Shown: one piece after another, positions 21,499 through 30,741 of the stretch
Position numbering within the stretch: position 1 is the first letter of the stretch
Layout of the letters: the number at the start of each line of letters is the position of its first letter
NCBI GenBank assembly: GCA_029834535.1
Contig: JAQMWT010000358.1
Span: forward strand, 1-64,000
DNA from: Chrysophaeum taylorii
Taxonomy: Eukaryota > Sar > Pelagophyceae > Pelagomonadales > Pelagomonadaceae
Direction of reading: 5' to 3'
DNA length: 64,000 bases
Translations under genes and position numbers: made by a program
The notes under the pieces: generated by a model
What the model was told of the DNA's origin: nothing
What the model saw: only the letters and a program-made list of their open reading frames with translations
Databases searched by the model: none

Positions 21499-23424
21499 AT
21501 GCCCCCGGTGTATCGAAGAAGGTCCGTCGTCGTCATCACGTTGCTCGGGTTGGGCGCGCGCGCGCTGCGAGTTCCGCGGTTGATCGCGCGAGGGTGGGCC
21601 GTCGGAGGAGGGAGCGTCGTAATGGGTGCGTCGACGACGACGACCGCCGCGGCGGCGGAAAAAAGCGATGTCGCACTGGATCGGTTCGCGCAGCGCGCTG
21701 ACCTTTCGTGGCTGAGTCAGCTGAGCGAGGACCCCGAGGCGAAGGCTTACGAGCCGAACCGGTCGTCGCGCGAGGTGAAGAGTGGTCACTACGTGCGGGT
21801 GGCGCCGATGGCGTTGCCCGGGCCCGAACTGCTCTTGTACTCGGAAGAACTCGCCGGCGAGCTGGAGTTGTCTCAGGCCGTCGAAAACCCCCGGTTCGCC
21901 CGGTTCTTGTCGGGGGACGTCGAGGCGTTGGACCTCGGGGGGACCTGGGCGACGCCCTACGCGTTGAGCATCATGGGGGAGGAGATGGTGCACAACTGTC
22001 CTTTCGGGACGGGTAACGGCTACGGCGACGGGCGGGCCGTGTCGATCGGCGAGGTCGTCGTGGAGGATCGTAGGTACGAGCTGCAGCTCAAGGGGGGCGG
22101 GCAGACGCCGTTTTGCCGGGGGGCCGACGGGCGCGCCGTGCTCCGGTCGTCGCTCCGCGAGTTCCTCGCGTCGGAAGCGATGCACTTCTTGCGCGTTCCA
22201 ACGACTCGAGCGCTCAGCCTCGTCGCGAGCCGCGAGCTCCGGATCCGGCGGCCGTGGTACTCCAACAGGGCTGCCCCTATCTCGGAGTCAGACCCGCGGC
22301 TCGCGCACCTCCCCGTCGAGCTGCGGCGGCAGCTGATTCGCCAGAGCGCGTCGAATCCCGACGTCGCCGTCGAGGAACCGGCGGCGATTACGTGTCGCGT
22401 GGCGCCGTCGTTTCTTCGCGTCGGTCACCTCGACCTCTTCGCGCGCCGGGCCGCGAGGGACCCGGCTCGCCGACCCCAACACCGCGCGATGGTGGCCCAC
22501 GCGATCTTCCGCGAGTACAGAGACCTCTGGACGCCGACGCTCGTCGACGACGACGAGGCGCTCCGCGCGGCTGCTTTAGAGATGACGCGCCGCGCGAGAG
22601 CTAATCTCGCGGCCCTCGCTGCCGACTGGCTCCGCGTCGGCTTCTGTCAGGGTAACTTCAACGCCGACAACTGCCTCGTCGCCGGCCGCACGATGGACTA
22701 CGGTCCCTTTGGTTTTATGGACCGCTACGACCCGACCTTCGCGAAGTGGGTCGGCTCGGGAGCCCACTTTGCCTTCGCCGCCCAGCCGCGCGCTGCCCAG
22801 GTCAACTTCGGGACCCTCGTCAAGGCGCTTCTCCCGCTTTTTGTTGATGATAACAAGGGTCGAGACGACCTCCGCGCCCTCGTCGCGGGCTCGGACCGGG
22901 TCTTCCGGGAAGCGGTCGATTCGTGCTACGCGGCGAAACTCGGCTTCGATTTGCCCTCGGAGGCTACGACCCGCATCTGGCACCGCTTCGAGGAAATCCT
23001 CAGGGACGCCGCCCTCGACTATACGATCGCCTTCCGCGAGTTGTCGGCCTTCGACGCGACGCGAATCCTCGACTTGGCCCGCTACCGCGACGACGAAAAC
23101 GACGACGAGAAGGAATCACGCTTGGATACTCTCGCCGCGTGGATCAAAGACTGGCGCGCAGCCCTCGCCGATGCCGGCGTCGACGAGGACCGAGCCGTCG
23201 CCACCATGAATTCCAACAACCCCAAGTACGTCCTCCGCGAGTGGATGCTCGTCCGAGCCTACGAGGCCGCCTACCGGGGGGACGCGTCCGTCGCCCGCGA
23301 CCTCCACCGCCTCATTAAACGCCCCTACGACGACCAGCCCGAGTTCGACGAAGCCTACTATCGCCGCGCCGACAATGCCGACCTCTCCAGACCGGGGACC
23401 GCCTTCATGACCTGATCATCGTAA
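21499..23424 (+). CDS. SELENOO: Selenoprotein O (SelO/YdiU protein AMPylase) with in-frame UGA near the C-terminus
   Basis: SelO is a pseudokinase-fold enzyme that transfers AMP to Ser/Thr/Tyr of proteins, mainly in mitochondria. Visible family blocks are LKGGGQTPFCRGADGRAVLR (~198), SLREFLASEAMHFLRVPTTR, GNFNADNCLVAG (~386) and MDYGPFGFMDRYDP (~399). The C-terminal tail NNPKYVLREWMLVRAYEAAY also matches the family. The frame reaches TGA at 23413-23415, followed by TCA TCG TAA, giving a predicted ending Met-Thr-Sec-Ser-Ser-stop. Known SELENOO proteins end Sec-Ser-Ser, so I read TGA as selenocysteine. The usual Cys three residues before Sec is Phe here. The N-terminus (PVYRRRSVVVITLLGLGARAL plus a Ser/Thr/Ala-rich stretch) looks like an organelle-targeting peptide. 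The start is the ATG at 21499. I found no convincing SECIS by eye in 23425-23854. Confidence 0.88.
23413..23415 (+). other. Predicted UGA selenocysteine codon of SELENOO
   Basis: TGA followed by TCA TCG TAA reproduces the Sec-Ser-Ser ending seen in animal SELENOO. A plain stop here would give a protein ending AFMT, three residues short of the family end. Confidence 0.78.
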
Positions 23425-23579
23425 CCGCGCGCGCGATCGCGCGCGCGACTTCCCCTCTTGGCTGCTTCTGCTGCTGGCCGAGTGACACCGTGATTTTTTT
23501 TTTGCGGAAAATGAACCTCGCCACTCATGACGCGCCGCGACGCGACCTTTGTGGATCGTCTCGGCTGCCGACACACCTT

Positions 23580-23580
<1 letters not shown>

Positions 23581-23626
<46 letters not shown>
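23581..23626. repeat. (CAG)n microsatellite, about 15 units
   Basis: Uninterrupted CAG/GCA run in the SELENOO 3' region. It lies in the non-coding gap, so it is probably part of a 3' UTR. Confidence 0.95.
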
Positions 23627-23627
<1 letters not shown>

Positions 23628-23818
23628 CTCGCACCTCCTCCTTCTTCTTTTGGTGATTGATAACTCCCATACACTCGTTCCTGACACCACCCTCTATAGG
23701 TAGCGGTGTCTTTCGGAATTTCTCTCCCGCTCGCTTGCGTAGGGGACAATGAAGGGCTTTCCGCCTGCGGAGGTTTTGGATTGGCACATCGGTGGTATTA
23801 TTTGCAACAACATAATTG

Positions 23819-23826
23819 TATAAATA
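23819..23826 (+). promoter_or_regulatory. TATA box of the downstream glycosyltransferase-like gene
   Basis: TATAAATA, starting 36 nt before the ATG at 23855, in an A/T-rich pocket of an otherwise GC-rich region. The leader would be only a few nucleotides long. Confidence 0.5.
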
Positions 23827-23854
23827 GGCATTCTTTCTGCCTCACCCCTATCCT

Positions 23855-24898
23855 ATGACATTGTTGTGGGCGCTGTGCGCGCTGTTGGTGGACGCCAAGC
23901 CACGTTGCCCGCAGGTGGAATGCTCGGAGTACATCTCTCGGGCGCAGTGGACGGGTCGCGTCGCCATCATCGTGAGCGGGTTTATTCGCACGGCGACGGC
24001 CACGGGACGAGACCTGGAGAACATCCGACTGCTCAACAGTCCGGGGACGCGCGTCGAGATTTACTACCACGTGTGGTACAACGCCACGGCGCCATGCGAC
24101 GTGGAGGCTTTGGAGTCGTTATCGCGGTTCGCCGATGGGATCTCGGTCGAGCCGATTGAGTGCGCGTGGTCGTGGGGGAAGACGGGGTTTCAAGGGCACT
24201 GGCACGGCGTTTTCAACGCCTTTCGCGCATTGACAGTCGTGTTCGGTTTGAATCCGCAAAAGTACGGCCTCGTGATGCGCACGGGGACCGACGTGAGTTA
24301 TGGCGGGCCGCTGTTGGATGTGTTCAACTTTTCCAAGTTGTGGGACGCGTACTCGGGCTTCGGCTACGACAACTTCATCCTGGTGGGGTATGCCAACGGC
24401 TTCGACCGCCACGCCATCGGCACGCCCTCTTTGATGCGCGCCTACTCGCTGTACGGCCCGGACGACGGGTTCGGGTGCGATTCGGCGATGGACTCCTTTC
24501 CCTTCCAGCGCATGCGGCGCTACGGCGTCACGACTGTCCCGGGATGGACCGACCTCCCCCACGGGGTCAAGCCCGCCGAAGATCCCCCGCGCTGCGGTGC
24601 CTTTTTTATCTCGAAGCACGGCATTTTCCGCGGGAGCCTTCTCCGGCCGACCGACCGTCTCGGGTGTCGGGAACACGCCAAAGGGCGACGGCTGTTGTGG
24701 TCGCCGCGGCGCCTCGCGATCCGGCCGCCCAAGGGCATCCTCAGAGGGCCCCATGCTTACTGCTCCAAGCACCAGCTTGACCGCTTCAACGCGACCACGG
24801 CGAGCCTCACCTCCATGTCGGGGCCCTGGCACCACAGGAACCCCCCCACTGTACGGACGCGTAATGGTGGAGGCGAGACTCGTCAATATCACAACTAG
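23855..24898 (+). CDS. Secretory glycosyltransferase-like protein (347 aa)
   Basis: Signal peptide MTLLWALCALLVDA. A globular domain opens with GRVAIIVSGFIRTATATGRD, the 'hhhhhG..Rt' start seen in glycosyltransferase-like algal proteins. Next are VEIYYHVWYNATAPCDVEAL, WSWGKTGFQGHWHGVFNAFR and YGLVMRTGTDVSYGG (the 'y..v.R.R.D' block), then FGYDNFILVGYANGF. Fold and pathway position resemble the 17269-18266 gene: ER/Golgi or secreted sugar transfer. The exact reaction is unknown. Cysteines near the ends (PRCPQVECSEY, AYCSKHQLDRF) suggest disulfides. The last ~35 residues (GNRNPPT-type, Gly/Arg-rich) may be beyond the domain or belong to an unseen exon boundary. Confidence 0.68.
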   Translation: MTLLWALCALLVDAKPRCPQVECSEYISRAQWTGRVAIIVSGFIRTATATGRDLENIRLLNSPGTRVEIYYHVWYNATAPCDVEALESLSRFADGISVEPIECAWSWGKTGFQGHWHGVFNAFRALTVVFGLNPQKYGLVMRTGTDVSYGGPLLDVFNFSKLWDAYSGFGYDNFILVGYANGFDRHAIGTPSLMRAYSLYGPDDGFGCDSAMDSFPFQRMRRYGVTTVPGWTDLPHGVKPAEDPPRCGAFFISKHGIFRGSLLRPTDRLGCREHAKGRRLLWSPRRLAIRPPKGILRGPHAYCSKHQLDRFNATTASLTSMSGPWHHRNPPTVRTRNGGGETRQYHN

Positions 24899-25789
24899 AG
24901 ACCGGCACGCAGTGCGGTGTCGTATTTCAAAAACTACTAAACACTGTGCGTGCGTTTCATCTTTAGGCCCAATGTGGACGACGTTCGCGACGTCGCCAGG
25001 CATTATGGCGCGAGCACGTGCTGACGCGGGGAGAATGGTGAGGAAGGAGCCCGATGTCGTGGGCGCTAGTCGAACGATGATAGGGTGTGTCTTTGTTCTT
25101 GTATCAGTAAGAGGAGGGATCAGGCATGGCGCAGACATCGAAGGAACTCTGCACGAGGGGGCCGGGACGAAAAAGTATAGGAGCTGTGTTGGGTGGGAGG
25201 TCATGTGTCGTCAAAGCAGGAGAGGCCTTTCTTTATTCCATCGTGCAACGCATGTCGTCCATGTAGGGGAGGCCTTTGTATGTTTCAGTGTGCAACGGCG
25301 ACGCGTACAAGAGCTCGGGCTTTGTTGATTGTGTGGGCACGAACGAGGCGGACGGGGAATTGGCAGCGGCTCCGCGCAAAGCCTCGGTCTTCTTCTCACC
25401 ACTGCCAAAATTCGATTGAATGGCTCGAGACCGTTTGAATCTTTAGCTTGCTTCGAATAAACTCCTGCGGAGTACACTGTCACGGTTCGCCTCGCCGTTC
25501 GGTCGCCGGGAGCCAAGAAAAGCAGGGAAATCACACGCGGGATTAACGATTCGCCTGACCCTCTTGTTTTCCAGAGGCAAAGAAGAAAGGAAGGAACACA
25601 GTCCAACGATGGCGGCCAAAATCCAATATTCTAAGACCCGACTGCTTCACACGGGAGGTGATGGGGGCAAGGTGAATGCCGACACCGCGCGGCTGCGTCC
25701 TCGGGATGGTGCTTCGACGATGCCGCCATTTTCCTTTTGTTTAGGATCCTCTGCGCTCATCCAATCTTAAGCTCTTTTCTTCGAGGCAC
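24899..25789. other. Intergenic; no supported gene
   Basis: A near-duplicate stretch around 25200-25300 repeats GAGGCCTTT...GTGCAACG. No frame with a recognisable domain on either strand; the long minus-strand frame overlapping 24119-25204 mirrors the gene on the plus strand. Confidence 0.5.
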
Positions 25790-27148
25790 TATTTGAAGAG
25801 CCTATGAGCTCTGACCCGAGAGCCGGGACGTGCCCTAGTCCGTGCGCACGGTTGTGGGCACAAGCGTGTCGTGCACCGTGAAGTGCCCGTGCCGCGACGC
25901 AATTGAGCGTAAGTGCACCAGCACGAGGATGCCGTAGTGCATCGTCGTGCCCGAAGCCATATGCGCGAAGAACTCGATACGCTCGTCGTACGCCGCTTTG
26001 ACAACGAGTTCATCAAATGGACGTGCGCGAAGTACAGGCACTTCCCGCCCCTAGCGCGCGTCGCAGATTTCCTCGGAGGAGAACGAGCGCCCTAACGATT
26101 TTCTTACATAATGCGCGTGACCGTGCCATGCCGTTTTCGGGAGGGCCACGCGGTTCGTGCCTGCATAGCCTTCGAGGCGGCGGCATATATATGAGAGGAC
26201 GGTAGAGGACTTTTTTTTTCTACTTCAGGATGCACAAGGTTGACGGAGGGGGGTCGCTCCTGCTGGCGGTGCCATCACTGCGGCAGTTGAGGTTGAACAA
26301 CATCTCCTTCGTCTAGCAGGAACTGCACAACCGGAAGCTCGTCTCAGATATCAAATATCTGCCGCACCTCAAATAGTTCTTCACTCCGCTCTTCCTGATG
26401 GTGCTGCCATGCGCGACGAAGTAGGCTCCGCCCTCGTTCGCCATCAAGGTTTTTTTTAACCACGCGCGGCCATCGTCGTCGCCGAGCGTCTGTCATCCTG
26501 TTCGCCGCGGTGCCAGCGGGTGCCCAGTACCGGCAGGTAGGATCTGGTCGCCAGGGTTGAAGTCCAGGGCCGACGTCAGGTCCACCAGAACACATCGGAC
26601 TCAGACAAGCCGTAGCCTAAGGCGATCACGCTCTAGTTTTTCCTCGACATCGGTGGCGAATGTGCTACCCTCGAGCTCCGAGTCGAGCTCGGAACGACCG
26701 AGGCCCGCACCGGAGCCAAGCGTGGACGACATTAGAAACAGTTTGGGTGGTCATTACGCTTGCAAAAGTCGTCGAGCCAATTGTTTGCTGGGCTAACGTC
26801 GACCGGAAACAACCGGAAACGAGGACGAAATGCTGGTCGTAGAAGTTGTCGTCGACGGCCAGCCAGCCAGCGGCCCCTCGGCGCGTGGTTAAAAAGAATC
26901 TGAAAGTCGAGTTTGTCGTTGACGTCGAAGTACTGCCCACGCTGAGATACCTCGTCCTCGTTCGTGCCATCAGCTGGCCCAAAATCCACGTCTAGGTCCA
27001 TCGTATAGCCCCACTCAGGCCTCCGAGCGCTCGGACGAACAAGGGAAGTAGAGGCAGTCGACAGCGCCGAACTAATCCTAAACAAATCGCAAGAGGAGGT
27101 CTCGATCAAGGGAGACTTCCTCGGATTCGTGCGGCTTTGGTCGACCAC
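25790..27148 (-). pseudogene. Degenerate unknown gene (minus strand)
   Basis: Protein-like segments follow each other in shifting minus-strand frames. In order they are MDLDVDFGPADGTNEDEVSQ, FDVNDKLDFQILFNHAPRG (~26900), WLAVDDNFYDQHFVLVSGCF (~26850, other frame), FATDVEEKLERDRLRLRLV (~26640), VDLTSALDFNPGDQILPAG (~26560), LMANEGGAYFVAHGSTIRKS (~26420) and FDELVVKAAYDERIEFFAHM (~25980). The amino-acid composition looks like real coding sequence, but stops and frame changes separate the blocks and no GT-AG pairs bridge them convincingly. I do not recognise the family. Confidence 0.4.
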
Positions 27149-27149
27149 A

Positions 27150-27295
27150 CAGTGTGGTGACCCCGACTAGGTCCCGCATACTTATCTCCGTCCGTCAGGC
27201 ACATCCCTCCTACCCCACAAAACCACCCGCATCCTTCATGCCCCCCCCACACACCCCCCTCTTACCAGTCGACCTTTACAGACGCAGTGTGGTGA
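27150..27295. repeat. Copy B of the short dispersed element, flanked by 11-bp direct repeats
   Basis: CAGTGTGGTGA occurs at 27150-27160 and 27285-27295. Between them, 27222-27273 read on the minus strand repeats the GTCGACTGGTAAGAGG / G-T run / CATGAAGGATGCGGGTGGT block of copy A (12476-12527). Different flanking direct repeats at the two copies fit independent insertions. Confidence 0.6.
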
Positions 27296-27412
27296 GCGTG
27301 GCTGCACTGAACCACGACAGATCTACGTGGTAGTACCACCAGTGAATCAAATTGTGCTCAATGGATGCGCAAGTGACGTCAGGTTTTTGGGCTCGACGAC
27401 ACGCGCGACACA

Positions 27413-28570
27413 ATGGTAGCGAGAGTCAATATCATTTGCGGGCCATTGGGGTCCGGGAAGAGCACCGCGATCCTCGCTATGCTGCAGCAGCAGCCCAAGG
27501 ATGAAACCTGGGCCGTGCTCGTAAACGAAATCGGTGCGTCGCACAGCAGCAGCAGCACGGACTGACGCCCCCGACTGCCAGGCGACGTCGGGATCGACGG
27601 GGTGGCGATGGGCCGCGAGGTCTTCGTGCGCGAGCTCGCGGGGGGGTGCATGTGCTGCGCCAACGGCCTGCCATTCCGCGTCGCGCTGACGGAGCTCCTT
27701 CGGCGCAAGCGGCCCGACCGCGTGCTGGTCGAGCCCTCGGGTCTCGGGCGCATCTCGGAGATCTTCAAGTTGTTGCGCGAGGCTCCCCTCGCAACGGCCA
27801 TCAACCTCGCCGCGACGATCTGCGTCGTCCCGGCCGACAAGCACGACGCGCTCTGGGGGGCCTCGGACGTCTACGCCGACCAGCTCTACGGCGCCGACGC
27901 GCTCGTCGTCAACCGCCGGGACACTGCAGTCCCCGACGCTGCCGCTGCCGTCGAGGGATTTTGCCGCGCCTTTTACCCCCCCAAGCACGTCGCGCTGGCG
28001 ACCCGCGGCCGCTTTGACGCGAAACTCCTCGACGCTACCCCTACCGATCGGGTGATCGTCGAACCGACAGGGCTGGTCCCGGCGGGCGGGACGACGCGCG
28101 TCGACTGCGGCGACGGAGCGTGAGACATGTCGCATCGTCCTCGATGAGATGACCACCACAGGACGCGCATCGAGTCGGAACGCGAGGGCAGGCGACTCGT
28201 AGGCTGGCTCCTCCGCGGGTGGCGCTTCGATCGCAAGCGACTCGAGAATGGCCTCGCCGCCTTGGCCACGCCACCGCTCGACCGGGCCAAGGCCGTTTTC
28301 CTCACTCGAGGCCAGGGGGTCTTCCTGGCGCATTGGTGGGGCACTGCCGCGGTCGACCTCTCTACGATCCCGGCTGTTGCCGGCGACAGCCGGGTCCAGC
28401 TCATCTTTGAACAACAAGACGACACACAGTCCGCCACCCACGGCACCTCGGCGGTGCCCTTCTCCTTTCCGTCGTTGCGACTGTCGGCGACTGCGAACCA
28501 GGAGCGTCTCGATTACGTGGAACGATTCCAGTCCTTCCTGCACGATGCCCGTCTATCTAAGGGGAATTAA
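27413..28570 (+). CDS. CobW/ZNG1-family metal-chaperone GTPase, three exons (355 aa)
   Basis: Exons 27413-27533, 27582-28119 and 28162-28570, with introns of 48 and 42 nt. Each junction keeps frame, and the exon sum is divisible by three. Walker A is GPLGSGKST (10-18). Splicing intron 1 joins VNEIG to DVGIDG, the switch region of the family. The CxCC metal motif is GGCMCC (~63-66). EPSGLGRI is the Walker B/switch equivalent, and the guanine-specificity region follows VYADQLYGADALVVNRRD (usually NKxD, here NRRD). After intron 2 the CobW C-terminal domain continues (VGWLLRGWRFDRKRL, AKAVFLTRGQGVFLAHWWG, DSRVQLIFE). Family members load Zn2+ or Co2+ into clients such as methionine aminopeptidase; the client here is not known. 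Confidence 0.88.
27534..27581 (+). other. 48-nt intron 1 of the CobW-family gene
   Basis: GTGCGT donor, TGCCAG acceptor, splits a Gly codon. Contains an in-frame TGA; removal restores NEIG-DVGIDG. Confidence 0.85.
28120..28161 (+). other. 42-nt intron 2 of the CobW-family gene
   Basis: GTGAGA donor, CCACAG acceptor, splits an Ala codon. Contains an in-frame TGA; removal restores the C-terminal domain frame. Confidence 0.85.
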
Positions 28571-28638
28571 GGGAGTTGAGGTGCTCTTGCTGGGACCAGC
28601 GTGGCGTCGCGGCGAAAATTCTTGGGGCAGATGTCCCA

Positions 28639-28686
28639 ATACATACTTGATGACGTGTGCAGATACATACTTGATGACGTGTGCGG
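28639..28686. repeat. Two tandem 24-bp repeats upstream of the elongase
   Basis: Units 28639-28662 and 28663-28686 begin ATACATACTTGATGACGTG and differ by one base. Each carries TGACG (half a CRE), 70-120 nt upstream of the elongase ATG, so they may be a duplicated activator site. Confidence 0.7.
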
Positions 28687-28758
28687 TGAGCTTTCGTCAT
28701 TCGAGGTAGCAATCGGCGGTCGACCGCGACTCCGATTGAGCGTTTGAGTTCAAAGCAT

Positions 28759-29604
28759 ATGGGCCTCGCGGAGACCATAGATGGCTACGGCCAAACCGTC
28801 ATTGACTGGGCACTCGTTGGCTCCAAGGTTACCGACGAGCCTGTCAAGGTGCGCATCTAAATTTCGTGAGTTTCGGAGGTAACAACATCATCGTGTCAGG
28901 ACTATCCGCTCGCCTCGTTGAGCTCTGCGATGTTTGTGGTCGCAGCGTACTTGGGATTCGTGCTCGTTGGGTCGATCGTTGGGCGTCTCACACCGGGTGC
29001 GGGCGTCAAATTCTACGGCCTCAGCTTCACGTACAACATCGTGCAAGTTATGTTGTGCTCATACATGTGCATCGAAACAGCCTTCGTCGCCTCCCGCAAC
29101 AACTACTCGGTTGTGTGCAACGCTTTCAGCCCAACGTCCCCGCCTATGGCCCACGTCTTGTGGTTATTCTACATCTCCAAGGTGCTGGATTTCGCCGACA
29201 CCGTCTTCATTATTCTTGGAAAGAAATGGAAACAGCTCAGCTTTCTCCACGTCTACCACCACTCCACTATATTCTTGATGTACTGGCTTAACCTCCACGT
29301 CAACTACGACGGCGACATCTACCTCACGATCATCCTCAACGGGTTCATCCACACCGTCATGTACACGTACTACTTCGTCTCCATGCACACAAAGGACATC
29401 TGGTGGAAGAAATATCTCACCCTGGCCCAGTTGACGCAGTTCCTCTGCATGAATGCGCAGGCGATCTACATCCTCGTGACGAACTGCTCCCAGTCGCCGC
29501 CGAGGGTGACTGCTATCTACTTCGCGTACATCGTATCGCTCTTCGGCCTTTTCCTTCAATTCTACATCGCCTCCTACACCAAGAACAAGCCCAAGCGCGC
29601 CTAA
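28759..29604 (+). CDS. ELO-family (PUFA-type) fatty acid elongase, two exons (264 aa)
   Basis: Condensing enzyme (3-ketoacyl-CoA synthase) of the ER, adding two carbons to acyl-CoA. Exon 1 (28759-28848) encodes MGLAETIDGYGQTVIDWALV through EPVK. A 51-nt intron (28849-28899) follows, then exon 2 from 28900. Joining gives VTDEPVKDYPLASLSSAMFV, like the N-terminus of algal PUFA elongases. Diagnostic blocks are SKVLDFADTVFIILGKKW, the histidine box FLHVYHHSTIFLMYWLNL (~147-151), NGFIHTVMYTYYFVSMH and LTLAQLTQFLCMNAQAIY. About six or seven hydrophobic spans. The C-terminal KNKPKRA is a dilysine-like ER retention signal. The pattern is of the delta-6/delta-5 C18-C20 PUFA elongase group; chain-length preference cannot be read from sequence alone. 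Confidence 0.92.
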
Positions 29605-30741
29605 ACTAATCTCGTTTTTTTTTTGTTGTCGCGACCTGCTCTTCTCGTCGCGACCCCCTCGCTTGTGCCGCCCCCAAAACCGCCCTCCTTATCTATGCGG
29701 CGACCCAGCACCACCGCCCTCACCGAGGAGTGTGCGGCCCGCGCCCCCCAGGAGGAACAACCAATCTGGTCGCACCATACTACGTACGTGTACGCACTTA
29801 CTGACTTACTTACTTACTATAGCTGCCGCCGCCGTCTCCGCCGCAGAGCGCGACGACCCACGGACAAAGCCCCGCCTCTCGGGTTGCTGACTAATGCGAT
29901 GGTGATAATGGCATTAAGCTGTGGTGGGTGTGGGGTCTGGGTGCGTGCGTGCGTGCGTGCAAGAGATCGCCAAGACGCAGGGACATGAAAATCGTTGTAC
30001 GCAGAGAGGACGGCGGACACGACATCGTCCCGAGCCCTCGACGACCGCTCCGTCGACGACAGAACACGGCATGCCATCGCGTTTAGGCGACAGCCGCCTG
30101 CGCGGCGTCGCCGGCGGACGCGCCGTAGCACGCGTAGGGGAGGGGGGACTGCCTTATTCACGCGGCCTTCGTATCGATGCATCGCGCATCGAAATGGGCG
30201 CGACAACGGCCCAATAGAAAGAAGGCCCGATTGGCGAGGGTCTTGGCACACGCCTGCGAGAGGTTGACCCGGAGGAGCTCGGACCCGTCTCTTGGGCGAG
30301 CGACGATCCGCCCTGTATCGGTCGTTCCGCGAGCGTCGCAGCAAGATCGGCTCGCAGGAGTATCGCGTTGACAGGCCCCGGCTTGGCTGTAGGGGGACCC
30401 AGCTTCGGCGAGGAGAGTCACCTCGTCCTTGTCGGCAAGACACCACCACCCAAGGCGGCGGCGGCGGCAACGGCGGCGGCGAAAGGGCGGCAGGCTGCAA
30501 TACAAGATACTTTTAGATTGTCGCAAAAAAAGAAATCCGTTACAAGTCTGCCCAACGGGGCTTTTGAGTTCTCAGAACCGGCTCTGGGTGAACTTCAACA
30601 ACGGTTAAAATTTGATGTAGTATTCCCTCTTGGTTGTTTGTTGTTTGTCGACTGAGGCTGAATTTGGAGCCATGATGACCATCTCGATGATGGCGATGGA
30701 TTTCGCGTCGAGGCGGCGAAGCATAAAGTTGTGAGAGGATA
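29605..30741. other. Intergenic; simple repeats, no supported gene
   Basis: Contains ACTT repeats (~29797-29818), TGCG repeats (~29940-29960) and a GGCGGC run (~30455-30482). A long minus-strand frame (30500-29817) is low-complexity, rich in Arg, Pro and Ser, and not credible. Confidence 0.5.

Noticed and set aside
23500-23530. GTGA...AAAATGA stretch after SELENOO as SECIS core
   Set aside because: The stem would be only about four pairs and the loop lacks the required AA or CC.
23581-23626. Regular CAG array considered as a CRISPR-like repeat
   Set aside because: Pure trinucleotide microsatellite without spacers in eukaryotic DNA.
29817-30500. 227-codon minus-strand frame between the elongase and VWA gene
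   Set aside because: Low-complexity Pro/Arg/Ser-rich sequence created by GGC and TGCG repeats, no domain.
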